In this document: one piece after another, positions 8,240-16,030 of the stretch
Position numbering within the stretch: the first letter of the stretch is position 1
Layout of the letters: each line of letters begins with the position of its first letter
Notes under the pieces: model-generated
Told to the model about the DNA's origin: nothing
The model's input: the letters and a program-made list of their open reading frames with translations, nothing else
The model's database searches: none
Made by a program: the position numbers and the translations under genes
Source: Planctomycetota bacterium
GTDB taxonomy: Bacteria > Planctomycetota > Phycisphaerae > Tepidisphaerales > Tepidisphaeraceae
Length of the DNA: 64,000 nt
Direction of reading: 5' to 3'
Assembly: GCA_039182125.1 (NCBI GenBank)
Contig: JBCDCH010000001.1
Span: 1 to 64,000 of the forward strand

Positions 8240-8314
8240 TGGCACCGGCGGGAGTCGAACCCGCAGGTCACCTGTCTCTCGAACAGGCCGCTCTGCCGGT
8301 TGGCGTACGGTGCC
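8240..8314 (-). tRNA. class I tRNA, apparent anticodon GAG (Leu-type)
   Basis: On the minus strand the sequence folds into a full cloverleaf of 75 nt. It has acceptor GGCACCG/CGGTGCC with discriminator A, T8-A9, D stem CGC/GCG with GG in the loop, anticodon stem CCTGT/ACAGG with loop TCGAGAG, a 6-nt variable region and T arm GCGGG-TTCGACT-CCCGC. Positions 34-36 read GAG (Leu codons CUC/CUU), but position 33 is C instead of the near-universal U, and bacterial tRNA-Leu normally has a long variable arm. CCA is not encoded. The amino acid is therefore uncertain. Confidence 0.7.
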
Positions 8315-8333
8315 GGGGTGATGAGGGGGGGAA

Positions 8334-8408
8334 TGTCCGCGGCAGGATTCGAACCTGCACTGTTCTGGACCTGAGCCAGACGCCTCCTGCCAGTTGGGCT
8401 ACGCGGAC
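8334..8408 (-). tRNA. class I tRNA, apparent anticodon CAG (Leu-type)
   Basis: A 75-nt minus-strand cloverleaf. It has acceptor GTCCGCG/CGCGGAC, D stem GCC/GGC with TGG in the loop, anticodon stem TCTGG/CCAGA with loop CTCAGGT (U33, anticodon CAG, G37), variable region ACAGT and T arm GCAGG-TTCGAAT-CCTGC. The anticodon pairs with the Leu codon CUG and G37 suits a Leu tRNA, yet the short variable arm does not fit the class II shape of bacterial tRNA-Leu. CCA is not encoded. It lies 19 nt upstream of the GAG gene in the same array. Confidence 0.8.
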
Positions 8409-8417
8409 GGTGTGAAG

Positions 8418-8503
8418 TGGGTCGCGTCGGAGTCGAACCGATCGCGTGCCGCCCCAATGTTGTGTCGCATCTGCTTTACAGGCAGACATGGGGAACACGA
8501 CCC
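8418..8503 (-). tRNA. tRNA-like gene, apparent anticodon GTA (Tyr-type), D arm not recognisable
   Basis: An 86-nt minus-strand element. The acceptor pairs well (GGGTCGT/GCGACCC), the anticodon arm is TCTGC-CTGTAAA-GCAGA with anticodon GTA, and the T arm is ATCGG-TTCGACT-CCGAC with one mismatch. Between acceptor and anticodon stem there are only about 10 nt (GTTCCCCATG), too few for a D arm. The variable region is about 28 nt and contains CATTGGGG, which could pair with CCCCATG with one bulge. The length matches a tRNA-Tyr, but the architecture does not. It may be a degenerate gene or a tRNA-like RNA. Confidence 0.5.
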
Positions 8504-8537
8504 GGAACTATGGAAAATGATTGCATACATACATTAA

Positions 8538-8608
8538 TGGGATGGGAAGGACTCGAACCTCCACCTTCCGAGTTTCAGTCGGACGCTCGACCATCGAGCT
8601 GCCATCCC
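8538..8608 (-). tRNA. tRNA, apparent anticodon GAA (Phe-type)
   Basis: A compact 71-nt cloverleaf on the minus strand. It has acceptor GGGATGG/CCATCCC with discriminator A, D stem GCTC/GAGC with a 7-nt loop, anticodon stem TCCGA/TCGGA with loop CTGAAAC (U33, anticodon GAA, A37), a short variable region, and T arm GGAGG-TTCGAGT-CCTTC with one G-T pair. CCA is not encoded. It is the first gene of the four-member array as transcribed, and the sulfatase terminator lies 52 bases upstream of it. Confidence 0.8.
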
Positions 8609-8660
8609 GTGTTGTGATTCGGCGCTGGCGTCACCCAGGAATACGCCGAAAACAAAATAA

Positions 8661-8699
8661 AAACGCCTGATCAGGCGGATGGTGCCTGACCGGGCGTTT
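8661..8699 (-). terminator. rho-independent terminator of the sulfatase transcript
   Basis: Read on the minus strand there is a long hairpin. AAACGCC pairs with GGCGTTT and, after one mismatch, GGTCAGGC pairs with GCCTGATC around a 7-nt loop. It is followed at once by TTATTTTGTTTT. This is a strong intrinsic terminator placed about 150 bases after the sulfatase stop codon, and it separates that gene from the tRNA array. The bases 8700-8850 hold no gene that I can see. Confidence 0.8.
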
Positions 8700-8850
8700 C
8701 TCAGAGTCGTTCGACTCGCTCACGCGTCAGTCCATGCACCATCCGTCGCTGCCAAGCAGCGTGAGGCGATATGCGAAGGTAAAGCGTGCACGCGTCATAG
8801 TCATTTGAGGATAGCTTCCATCAACTTGGCGTCAAGCCGAAACTATAGAT

Positions 8851-10305
8851 TTACGGCTGAATCCGCTCGGGCCACTTCCACAGCGGGCCGGTGAGCGGGT
8901 CTTTCGCTTCCTTCATCGACACCATCATCCGCTCGCGCAGGTGGTGCAGTTCGTTGGCGTACCGCGGATCGTCGATCAGATTCGTCAGTTCGGCCGGGTC
9001 GTTCTCCAAGTCGTACAACTCGTCGGTGGCGGCGGGGGTGTAGACGTACTTCCAGCGGCGGTCGCGCAGGTAGCGCTGATCGACCCGGCCTTGCTGCGTG
9101 CCGCTGTATTGCATGAACACGTCCTGCCGCGCCGGCTCGACGTCGGCAACCTCGTCGAACAGGCTGCGCCCGACGAACGACTTGGGTGCGTCGATCCCCG
9201 CCGCGTCGAGGAAGGTTTTGGCCAAGTCGAGCTCGTGGACGACGAAGCGGTTGCACTCGGTGTTGGCGTCGAGTTTGCCGGGCAAGCGGGCGATGAGCGG
9301 GACGTGGAGGATGTCGTCGTAGCCGCAGTAGTGCTTGTCGTTCATCCCGTGCCCGCCGCAGAAGTCGCCGTGGTCGGTGGAGTAGACGACGAGTGTGTCG
9401 TCGGCCACGCCGAGCTCGTCGAGCAGGTCCAGCAGCTTGCCGACGTGCTTGTCGAGCAGGGCGATTTCGCCGAGGTAGCGGGCGACGACCGGCTGCCATT
9501 GTTCCCAGTCCCAACCCTCGCACTCCCAGCGCTCGCGCGTCCGGCGTTGCATCGGTGGCTTGTTGGTCAGCGGGTCGGGGAAGCTCGGCCACGGCGGGAC
9601 CTCGCCCGGCTCATACATCGACGCCCACGGCTCGGACACGATGTTCGGCAGGTGCGGCTCGCTCGGATCCCACCGCACGAAGAACGGCTTGCCCGCGTCG
9701 ACGCCCGCCTTGATCTGGTCCGCCGTGTGACGCGCGCCCCACGCAATGCGGCCCATGTCCTCGTCGACGTCGTCGGTCTCGCCCCAGAAACCGTTGGTCA
9801 TCGGGCGTTTTTCCAGGCCCTGTTCGGCACGCCATTCGTCGTAGCCGTCTTCCTCGTCCTGGTAGAAAGCCGCGCCGTGGTCGAGTGGGGTACCGGTGAG
9901 TTCCTTGTGATACTTGGCGATGTGGGCGACGCGGTAGCCGGCGTCGGAGAAGAGGCGGTAGAGGTTGGGCAGCTCGTCCGGAGCGGGGCGGTAGCCGAGC
10001 GTGTTGGGGATGACCCACGACTTGTGGATCGACGCCCAGGTGCCGGTGAGGAAGCACGCTCTGGCCGGGGTACACAGTGGGATGGGCGTGTACGCGCTGG
10101 TGAAGTTGACCCCGTCGCCGGCGAGGCGGTCGAGGTTGGGCGTCTTGACCAGGCGGTTGGGCCCGTCCAGGGCGTGGGGCTGGTTGACGCCGACGCAGTC
10201 GAAGCGGTGCTGGTCCGAGTGAATAAAAAGAATGTTCGGGCTTGCCACTTCCCCGTGATACGACCGTCCGCTGCCCCGTGCAAGGGTTCGGATGTGATCG
10301 TTCAT
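8851..10305 (-). CDS. sulfatase (formylglycine type)
   Basis: A 484-residue sulfatase of the alkaline-phosphatase superfamily. The Cys-type signature that is converted to formylglycine is C78-T-P-A-R82 in PLCTPARACFLTG. The N-terminal metal site is in NILFIHSDQHR (D31, Q32) and a late metal site is in TLVVYSTDHGDFCGGHGM. No signal peptide is evident: the first 20 residues are polar (MNDHIRTLARGSGRSYHGEV), so it may be cytoplasmic, or the true start may be lower. It probably removes sulfate from a glycan or glycoside; cysK at the left end could use released sulfur after reduction, but nothing ties them directly. It is divergent from the TPR lipoprotein. Confidence 0.9.
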   Translation of the reverse strand: MNDHIRTLARGSGRSYHGEVASPNILFIHSDQHRFDCVGVNQPHALDGPNRLVKTPNLDRLAGDGVNFTSAYTPIPLCTPARACFLTGTWASIHKSWVIPNTLGYRPAPDELPNLYRLFSDAGYRVAHIAKYHKELTGTPLDHGAAFYQDEEDGYDEWRAEQGLEKRPMTNGFWGETDDVDEDMGRIAWGARHTADQIKAGVDAGKPFFVRWDPSEPHLPNIVSEPWASMYEPGEVPPWPSFPDPLTNKPPMQRRTRERWECEGWDWEQWQPVVARYLGEIALLDKHVGKLLDLLDELGVADDTLVVYSTDHGDFCGGHGMNDKHYCGYDDILHVPLIARLPGKLDANTECNRFVVHELDLAKTFLDAAGIDAPKSFVGRSLFDEVADVEPARQDVFMQYSGTQQGRVDQRYLRDRRWKYVYTPAATDELYDLENDPAELTNLIDDPRYANELHHLRERMMVSMKEAKDPLTGPLWKWPERIQP

Positions 10306-10315
10306 GCCTCCGCGT

Positions 10316-10333
10316 GTGATCGGCCGATATCAC
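10316..10333. promoter_or_regulatory. palindrome between sulfatase and TPR lipoprotein genes
   Basis: The 63-base divergent spacer contains GTGATCGGCCGATATCAC, an interrupted inverted repeat (GTGAT/ATCAC) around the perfect decamer ATCGGCCGAT at 10319-10328. Its place between two divergent starts suits an operator, but no cognate regulator can be named. The ribosome site GCGGAG of the lipoprotein gene follows at about 10355. Confidence 0.35.
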
Positions 10334-10368
10334 CTCCAACGGTCCAAATCCCCCGCGGAGCCTTTCCT

Positions 10369-11097
10369 ATGCGCAACACCCTCGTCCTCGCCGCCCTGAT
10401 CGCTTGCCCCCTCACGCTGTCGACGGCCGTCGGTTGTAACCAAAACAAGGACGGCTTCGGCAACAACACGCTGCGACAGCAGGAACTCACGGCCGACGAC
10501 GATTTCTCGCGCGGCAAGATCACGATCACCGCCGACACTCACGCGGCCGCCGGTCAGTTCGCCGAGATGCAGGGCCGAACGTCCGAAGCGCTGAGCAGCT
10601 ACCGCAAAGCCCTCAACCTGAACCCGAACCACGAACGGGCTCTCTACCACTTGGGCGTACTCCTGACCCGCAGCGGCAACTACGACGAGGCCCGCCATGT
10701 CTGGAACCGTTACGTCTCGGCCACCAACGGTTCGGCCGCGGCGTACGCCAACCTTGGCTACTGCCTCGAACTCTCCGGTGATCGCCTCGGTGCCGAGACC
10801 GCCTACGCCAAAGGCATCGACGCCGACGCGTATCACCAAGCGTCACGCGTGAACTACGGTCTGCTTCTGGTTCGCACGGGTCGCGTCGGCGAGGGCACGA
10901 TCCACCTCTCGAAAGTGCTTCCCGCGCACGCCGTGCTTTACAACATCGGCGCGATCTACGAGCGCCAGGGCAAGTTCCGCGAAGCCGCCGACTGCTACAC
11001 CGAAGCCCTCGACCTCAAGCCCGATTTCGTCGAAGCCCAGACCCGCTTGAGCGCCCTCGGTGTCGCGGACGTGTCCACGGACGAGTTGACGGAATAG
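10369..11097 (+). CDS. TPR-repeat lipoprotein
   Basis: A 242-residue lipoprotein with signal peptide MRNTLVLAALIACPLTLSTAVGC; the lipobox cysteine is C23. The mature part contains at least three tetratricopeptide repeats (GRTSEALSSYRKALNLNPNH, GNYDEARHVWNRYVSATNGS, GKFREAADCYTEALDLKPDF and others), so it is a helical scaffold for protein contacts at the outer or inner membrane. The ATG at 10369 fits the signal peptide; the frame upstream of it is the antisense of the sulfatase. No partner can be named from context. Confidence 0.85.
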   Translation: MRNTLVLAALIACPLTLSTAVGCNQNKDGFGNNTLRQQELTADDDFSRGKITITADTHAAAGQFAEMQGRTSEALSSYRKALNLNPNHERALYHLGVLLTRSGNYDEARHVWNRYVSATNGSAAAYANLGYCLELSGDRLGAETAYAKGIDADAYHQASRVNYGLLLVRTGRVGEGTIHLSKVLPAHAVLYNIGAIYERQGKFREAADCYTEALDLKPDFVEAQTRLSALGVADVSTDELTE

Positions 11098-11122
11098 TCA
11101 GCGCCTCGCCCCGACATGACGT

Positions 11123-12091
11123 TCACGCTTGGTCGCGCCATGCCGCAGGGGTGGTGCCGACGAGGTTCTTGAAGTGCTTGGACAGGTGGCTTTGGTCGAA
11201 GAAGCCACAGTCCTGAGCGACGGCGGCGATGGTCCATTCGGGGCGGTCGCGCAGCAGTCGCTTGGCGGCTTCGATCCGCAGGCGGGTCAGGTGTGCATAG
11301 GGCGGTTCGCCGGTGGCGGCCTTGAACAGTTTGCCGAAGTGCATCGGGTTCACGCCGGCCACGACGGCGAGTTCGTCGAGCGAGACGCCTTCGGAGAGCC
11401 GGGCGTGCATGAGTTCCAGCACATTCGCCAACGCGGCACCGGTGAGCTTGGCCCGCTTGGGCGCGGTCGGTACCGGCGTGTCCGCCAGACTGAACAGCCG
11501 GCCTGTGATCGACACCCGCAGCCCGTCGGCCGCGAGCGACGACGCGGCATCACCGGCCTGCACTTGCTCGGCCAGCAGCAACATCATCCGCTCGAGCGTG
11601 GCATCGCGAATGACCCCCGCGTGCAACGGCCCGAGGTCGGGCGTGGTCAATCCCGCTGACGCGGCCAAGCGGTTCACCTCGGCCATCGGTTGGGAGAGCA
11701 CGAAGTAATCCATATGATCTTGCGCCGGCCCCTTAAGGACAGACAGCAGATGAGCCGGCGTGAGTAAAAAGGCGTTACGAGGTGACGGACCAGAAAAGCG
11801 ACCGTGGCCGAAGTCGAACGCGCGGCATGCTGTCTTGGATAAGTCAGAAAAGTAAATCAAGCACAACTCTGGCATTGATGGAACAGGCGTGAACTCGCTC
11901 TGCCGACCTCGCAAGAAGGATCCTTGCCGCAAGGACTTACACATGACAATCTGCTCGCGGAGCGGTCCATTCTCGACCCAGGTTTTTGAGTTCACCCAAA
12001 CCCGCTGGAGAGCTGCCTCTTGGCACTTCTCATGTAGCCGGACAGCGGGAGTCGCGTGGCCGTTTCCTTTTCGGTACTTCGTGGTGCTCAT
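11123..12091 (-). CDS. AraC-family transcriptional regulator
   Basis: A 322-residue regulator. The N-terminal ~200 residues are a ligand/sensor part without a pattern I recognise. The C-terminal ~100 residues carry the two AraC helix-turn-helix motifs: GVSLDELAVVAGVNPMHFGK and WTIAAVAQDCGFFDQSHLSK, ending VGTTPAAWRDQA. I start at MSTTKYRKGN (12091); a start seven codons upstream also exists. It is the last gene of a minus-strand group after a histidine kinase and a cupin gene, and a fragment of a second AraC C-terminus touches its start. Targets are unknown. Confidence 0.85.
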   Translation of the reverse strand: MSTTKYRKGNGHATPAVRLHEKCQEAALQRVWVNSKTWVENGPLREQIVMCKSLRQGSFLRGRQSEFTPVPSMPELCLIYFSDLSKTACRAFDFGHGRFSGPSPRNAFLLTPAHLLSVLKGPAQDHMDYFVLSQPMAEVNRLAASAGLTTPDLGPLHAGVIRDATLERMMLLLAEQVQAGDAASSLAADGLRVSITGRLFSLADTPVPTAPKRAKLTGAALANVLELMHARLSEGVSLDELAVVAGVNPMHFGKLFKAATGEPPYAHLTRLRIEAAKRLLRDRPEWTIAAVAQDCGFFDQSHLSKHFKNLVGTTPAAWRDQA

Positions 12092-12165
12092 TACGCCACC
12101 TCCGCCCACCACACGGCCGGGGTGGTGTTGACCAAGAGTCTGAAGTGTTGGGACAGGTGGCTCAT
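12091..12165 (-). pseudogene. remnant of a second AraC C-terminus
   Basis: Twenty-four codons and a stop encode MSHLSQHFRLLVNTTPAVWW followed by AEVA. This closely matches the last 24 residues of the adjacent regulator (QSHLSKHFKNLVGTTPAAWR plus DQA). The DNA is also similar: GACAGGTGGCT is identical in both copies. Nothing upstream in this frame resembles the rest of an AraC protein, so it is a fragment left by a partial duplication or by deletion of a former neighbour. Its ATG overlaps the stop of the cupin gene and its stop abuts the start of the intact regulator. Confidence 0.75.
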
Positions 12166-12665
12166 GCGTCTGCCTTGCCGGGGTCGGCGACGATCAGACC
12201 ATAGAAGGTCGCGAGGCGGCGGGCCTCGCCGGGGGTGAGATTCCCCGCGGCCGCGAGGCGATCGAACTCGTTGAGCATTGTCTCCAAGGTCACCGGCGGT
12301 GCAAACACCAAAAGAACGCGCGAGGCGGTGGGGGCGAGGTTGTTGAGCGAGCGGGGCCGACGTGCGGGGAGGTAAGCACAATCGCCGGCCCCCAACTCGG
12401 CCCGTTCGCCGTCACAGGCGAAGTCCACGCGGCCCTCGAGGACCATCACGCTGACATCGTCGTGGAGGAGCATGTGCGGCGGGGTGGCGTAGCCGACAGG
12501 AAGCTCGCACTCGCGCAGGGCGAGCGATCCGCCGGTGTTTTCGCCGCGAAGAAGCCATCGGCCGAGCCACGCGGGGCCGGCCAACTCACGGGCCTTCACG
12601 AAACTGGGCCCGGGTCGGTTGGCGGCCGCTTCGCCGTTGGGCGGTGCTCCGTTGCCTTTGGTCAT
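12162..12665 (-). CDS. cupin-domain protein
   Basis: A 167-residue small-barrel protein. The cupin core runs from about residue 50 to 130 (ECELPVGYATPPHMLLHDDV, VMVLEGRVDFACDGERAELG, AGDCAYLPARRPRSLNNLAP), and a helical tail with LETMLNEFDRLAAAGNLTP follows. The first motif has PPHMLLHDD, so two histidines for a metal are present, but the second motif is degenerate. It starts inside the end of the histidine-kinase gene (ATGA overlap) and is probably co-transcribed with it. It may sense a small molecule for the kinase or the AraC regulator; that is inference. Confidence 0.75.
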   Translation of the reverse strand: MTKGNGAPPNGEAAANRPGPSFVKARELAGPAWLGRWLLRGENTGGSLALRECELPVGYATPPHMLLHDDVSVMVLEGRVDFACDGERAELGAGDCAYLPARRPRSLNNLAPTASRVLLVFAPPVTLETMLNEFDRLAAAGNLTPGEARRLATFYGLIVADPGKADA

Positions 12666-13450
12666 GAATCTGACTCCGGCTTCGGGTCAGAATTCACGTC
12701 GGAGTCGCGACTGGCGAGCGTCCGGGCGACCTCCATTTTCCAGACATCCGGGATGACCGATTGGTCTGCCGCCGCGGCGACTTCGACGAGGATGCGCGTA
12801 CCGCGACCGGGCGTGGAGCGGACCATGAAGATGCCACCGGCGTCCTCGATACGTTCGCGCATGAACCCCAGGCCACGGCCGGTCCCGTCGGTTCGGGGCT
12901 TGGTCGTGGTTGGATCAAAGCCCCGACCGTCGTCGGTGATCGTGAGCCGCAGGCAGCGGTGTTCGGGGTCGGTCGCATCGACCGTGTCACGCAGGCTGAT
13001 GCGGATGTTACGAGCTCGGCCGTGGTGCAGGGCGTTGTGGATCGCTTCGCTGGCGACGCGGAGCAGGTCGTAGCCGACGGCACCTGGGGAACGGGTGAGC
13101 CGGCGGTCGTCGACGGTGACGATCGTGGCCGTTTCGTGGGTCGTTCGTTCCGCCAAAGCCCGCAGCGAGCCAATGAGCGTGTCACGGCCCATCGGCGGTG
13201 GATGCAGCAACATCATCTGTCGCCGCACCGTGTCACACGCCCGTCCGGCGAGTTCGGCGGCCTGGCGCAGCTCCTGCTGGGACGTCGCTGCGCCGAGTAC
13301 CAACGAGAGCGCCGTCAGGTCTTGGGCGAGACCGTCATGCAACTCTCGAGCGATGCGTCGACGTTCCGACTCCAGCGCCGATTCCACGGCGGTGCAGTAG
13401 TGGCTTTCCTCCTCGAAAGCAGGATTGGGATTACCGGAAGACGGTTCCAC
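12662..13450 (-). CDS. soluble histidine kinase of the HisKA_3 (NarL-partner) type
   Basis: A 262-residue kinase with no membrane segment and no PAS or GAF domain. The dimerisation/phospho-acceptor helix is ESERRRIARELHDGLAQDLT with H38. The HATPase_c domain has EAIHNALHHG (N box), TDDGRGFD (G1) and GTGRGLGFMRERIEDAGG (G2). Kinases of this class usually pair with LuxR-type response regulators, but none is encoded within the window; downstream on the same strand are the cupin and AraC genes. It is divergent from the CsgG-like gene. Confidence 0.85.
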   Translation of the reverse strand: MEPSSGNPNPAFEEESHYCTAVESALESERRRIARELHDGLAQDLTALSLVLGAATSQQELRQAAELAGRACDTVRRQMMLLHPPPMGRDTLIGSLRALAERTTHETATIVTVDDRRLTRSPGAVGYDLLRVASEAIHNALHHGRARNIRISLRDTVDATDPEHRCLRLTITDDGRGFDPTTTKPRTDGTGRGLGFMRERIEDAGGIFMVRSTPGRGTRILVEVAAAADQSVIPDVWKMEVARTLASRDSDVNSDPKPESDS

Positions 13451-13575
13451 GAAGAGAGCTTCGCCAACTCCCTAGAATCTGCTAGTACGTTTGGGTCAGG
13501 GTTAAGGACGATCCGGAAATGATCGGGGTGTTTGGAGGCCAACGGACAGGGTGGCTGCGTGTCTCAACGTTCGCC

Positions 13576-14478
13576 ATGCAACGAATCTGCACGTTTCTCG
13601 TCGCTTTTTGCCTGACTATCCCCGCGTTTGCCGAACGGCCGGTGATCGGGATCGCACCCGTGACCGTGTCCGATAGTGTCGGCCAATGGAACCAGCAGGA
13701 GGGCAAGGGCCTTTCGCTCGGTGTCCTGAGGGAGGCGATCGACGACCAACTGCTCGATGCGTTCAACGGGGCTCGGAAGTTCGAGGTGGTTGCCCGAGGC
13801 GATCTGGACGACCTGCGAAACGAAAAGGCGTTGAGCAACCGCAACGGGCCGGCGACGCGCGATGCGTTTCAGGTTCCCGGGCTCGATTTTCTCGTCGTGC
13901 TAGACATCGACTTTTACCAGGACATCGGCGCGACGCTCGTACAGCCGGCCAGCGGGCGCACGCTTATGCGGCGGGATGTGCAGCTCGGCGGGGTCATGAA
14001 GATTTACGACGCTGACACCGGCGTACTGATCGAATCCGTCAACCTCGTTGTCACGCCACGCAGCGGCGACACTGTTTCGGATCGCGCTTTCGTGGACGGT
14101 GACCCAACCCGTATCGCTATCCGGCAAGCGTCGAATCAGTTTGCCGCCATCGCGGTACAGCGGGTTACCGACGTGATCTATCCGGCCAAGGTTGTCGCCG
14201 TCGGCCCGCAGGACGTGACGATCAATCGCGGTGACACCGGCGGGGCACAGGAGGGACAGGTCTACGAACTGTTCGCCCCCGGTGAGCCGCTCGTCGATCC
14301 GGACACCGGCGAAGTACTCGGCACGAGCGAACGGTTCGTCGGTGCCATCCGTATCGTTCGTGTCCGCCCGAACTTCTCGGTTGCCATCGTCCTCGACCAG
14401 AGCGGCCCGCTGCAAAAGGGTTTGATCGCCCGGCCCGCACCGCCGATGGAAGAGATGGAATCGATGGAGCAGGAGTAG
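13576..14478 (+). CDS. secreted CsgG/LpoB-fold-like protein
   Basis: A 300-residue exported protein with signal peptide MQRICTFLVAFCLTIPAFA before ERPVIGIAPV. The N-terminal half looks like the CsgG/TolB-N-type fold: IGIAPVTVSD, LREAIDDQLLDAFNGARKFE, VVARGDLDDLRNEK, then LDFLVVLDIDFYQDI. The C-terminal part (about residues 195-285) has a beta-rich GDTGGAQEGQVYELFAPGEP region that resembles FlgT-C-like domains. I use the ATG at 13576 rather than the one at 13519 because it starts the signal peptide. It heads an operon of envelope lipoproteins, 15 bases before the next gene. Confidence 0.75.
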   Translation: MQRICTFLVAFCLTIPAFAERPVIGIAPVTVSDSVGQWNQQEGKGLSLGVLREAIDDQLLDAFNGARKFEVVARGDLDDLRNEKALSNRNGPATRDAFQVPGLDFLVVLDIDFYQDIGATLVQPASGRTLMRRDVQLGGVMKIYDADTGVLIESVNLVVTPRSGDTVSDRAFVDGDPTRIAIRQASNQFAAIAVQRVTDVIYPAKVVAVGPQDVTINRGDTGGAQEGQVYELFAPGEPLVDPDTGEVLGTSERFVGAIRIVRVRPNFSVAIVLDQSGPLQKGLIARPAPPMEEMESMEQE

Positions 14479-14493
14479 CTCGCCGTCGCCCCG

Positions 14494-15996
14494 ATGAACG
14501 TGACGCGTATCGCCATTCTCGCTGTTCTCGCGCTCGCCCTCGTTGGTTGTCGCAAGTCGTACAACGCGCACATGGACCCGGTGGTGGGCGCATTGCAGGA
14601 CGGCCGGCTTGAGTCGGCGGAGCGATCGGTCCGGTACTTGGCGGCGGAAATCGACGGCAGCTACGGCGAGCTTCGTTCGTACCGGGAATCTCGCGGCGAG
14701 CCGCGCCCGCCGGCGCTCGATGCACTGCTGGCACGCGTGGAACAAGGCAGTGTCTACCACACGGTCGGGCTGCTCGACGAAGCGTTGTTCGCGCTCGACC
14801 GGGCCGACGAGATCATCGCGGTCCACGACGACCGGCCGTACATCCGGCTCGTCAACGAGGGCGGGGCGGCGTTCACGAATCTGACGTTTCTCCCGTATCG
14901 CGGCACGCAGGCCGACCGCATTCTCGTGCCGACGCTCAAGACGTTGATCCTGCTCGAACTCGGCGACTACGAGGGTGCTCGGCGTGAGGCGGTGTCGATC
15001 CGCAACCGCCAGACCGACGCGGCCGACCGGTACACGGAGAAGATCGAAGCCGAGAACGCGGCGGCGGCGGAAGCGCTGGGCCGACGCGAGGGGCGTGGTG
15101 CCGCCGATGCGTTGCAAGACCCGCGACTTGCCGAAAGTACCCGTGCCCGCATGCGTGCGGCCGGCGGTGATCTGACTGAGGCCGAGGGATATGCGTTGCG
15201 TGGCGAGGGCATGTTTCTCAACCCGTATGCGGAGTACGTCGCCGGCCTGACTTGGCTTTTGACGGCCGAGTCGTCCGGTGATTTGGATCAGGCACGGCGT
15301 AGTTTCGACCGGGTGCAGCGGATGCTGCCGGACCGCGTGTCGAAAGAGACGGTCGCGCTGTTGCAGGACGCCGCCGACCGTGGTGCGGCGGGGACGCCGG
15401 GCGTGACGCATGTGATCTTCGCCGAGGGTTTCGCGCCGCGGCTCGAGGAGTTCCGGCTCGACCTGCCCCTGATTTTCGTCACCGATCGACTCAGTTCCTT
15501 CAACATCGCCATTCCGTTTCTACAGCGTCAACCGAGCAGCGCGCCGTACCTCACGGTCTACGCCGATGGCACGCGATATCGGAGTGAGATCGTCGCGGAC
15601 ATGGACGAGGTCATCGGCAGCGAGTTCAACGCTCGACTGCCGGGGATCATCACCAAGTCGGTGACCATCGCGGTGTTCAAAAGCGCGGTCGCGGCCGGCT
15701 TGCAGTCGGTCGGTCGCGACGGACGCAGCAACGGCACCGCCGATGCCGCCGTGCAGATCGCCACGCTCCTCTGGCTCACCGCGAGTAACCAAGCCGACTT
15801 GCGCACCTGGCGTACGTTGCCCAAGACTTATCAAATCCTCGCGATCCCCACGCCGGACAACCGCGTCCTCGAACTACAAACGCCCGACGGGCGGCCCGTC
15901 CGTATCGAACTGTCCGGCGGCCGGAGCAACGTCGTGCTCGTCCGCCATGTTTACCCTGGCACGCCATTACTCGTGCGGGAGTTTCCCGTCCCCTAA
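14494..15996 (+). CDS. COG3014-like outer-membrane lipoprotein with TPR-type helices
   Basis: A 500-residue lipoprotein with signal peptide MNVTRIAILAVLALALVGC, lipid-modified at C19. The first ~280 residues are helical repeats (LLDEALFALDRADEIIAVHD, GDYEGARREAVSIRNRQTDA, GDLDQARRSFDRVQRMLPDR). The C-terminal ~200 residues are beta-rich, with LPGIITKSVTIAVFKSAVAA between them. The order and the company of YcfL and LpoB match the uncharacterised COG3014 family found with these genes in proteobacteria. The likely role is in the envelope, next to peptidoglycan synthesis control (inference). Confidence 0.7.
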   Translation: MNVTRIAILAVLALALVGCRKSYNAHMDPVVGALQDGRLESAERSVRYLAAEIDGSYGELRSYRESRGEPRPPALDALLARVEQGSVYHTVGLLDEALFALDRADEIIAVHDDRPYIRLVNEGGAAFTNLTFLPYRGTQADRILVPTLKTLILLELGDYEGARREAVSIRNRQTDAADRYTEKIEAENAAAAEALGRREGRGAADALQDPRLAESTRARMRAAGGDLTEAEGYALRGEGMFLNPYAEYVAGLTWLLTAESSGDLDQARRSFDRVQRMLPDRVSKETVALLQDAADRGAAGTPGVTHVIFAEGFAPRLEEFRLDLPLIFVTDRLSSFNIAIPFLQRQPSSAPYLTVYADGTRYRSEIVADMDEVIGSEFNARLPGIITKSVTIAVFKSAVAAGLQSVGRDGRSNGTADAAVQIATLLWLTASNQADLRTWRTLPKTYQILAIPTPDNRVLELQTPDGRPVRIELSGGRSNVVLVRHVYPGTPLLVREFPVP

Positions 15997-16030
15997 CGCC
16001 GCGACATGTCCCGTGTCTTTCCCAACGACC

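Noticed and set aside
8941-10368. Plus-strand open frame running into the TPR lipoprotein
   Set aside because: This part is antisense to the sulfatase. The protein only becomes sensible at the signal peptide starting at 10369.
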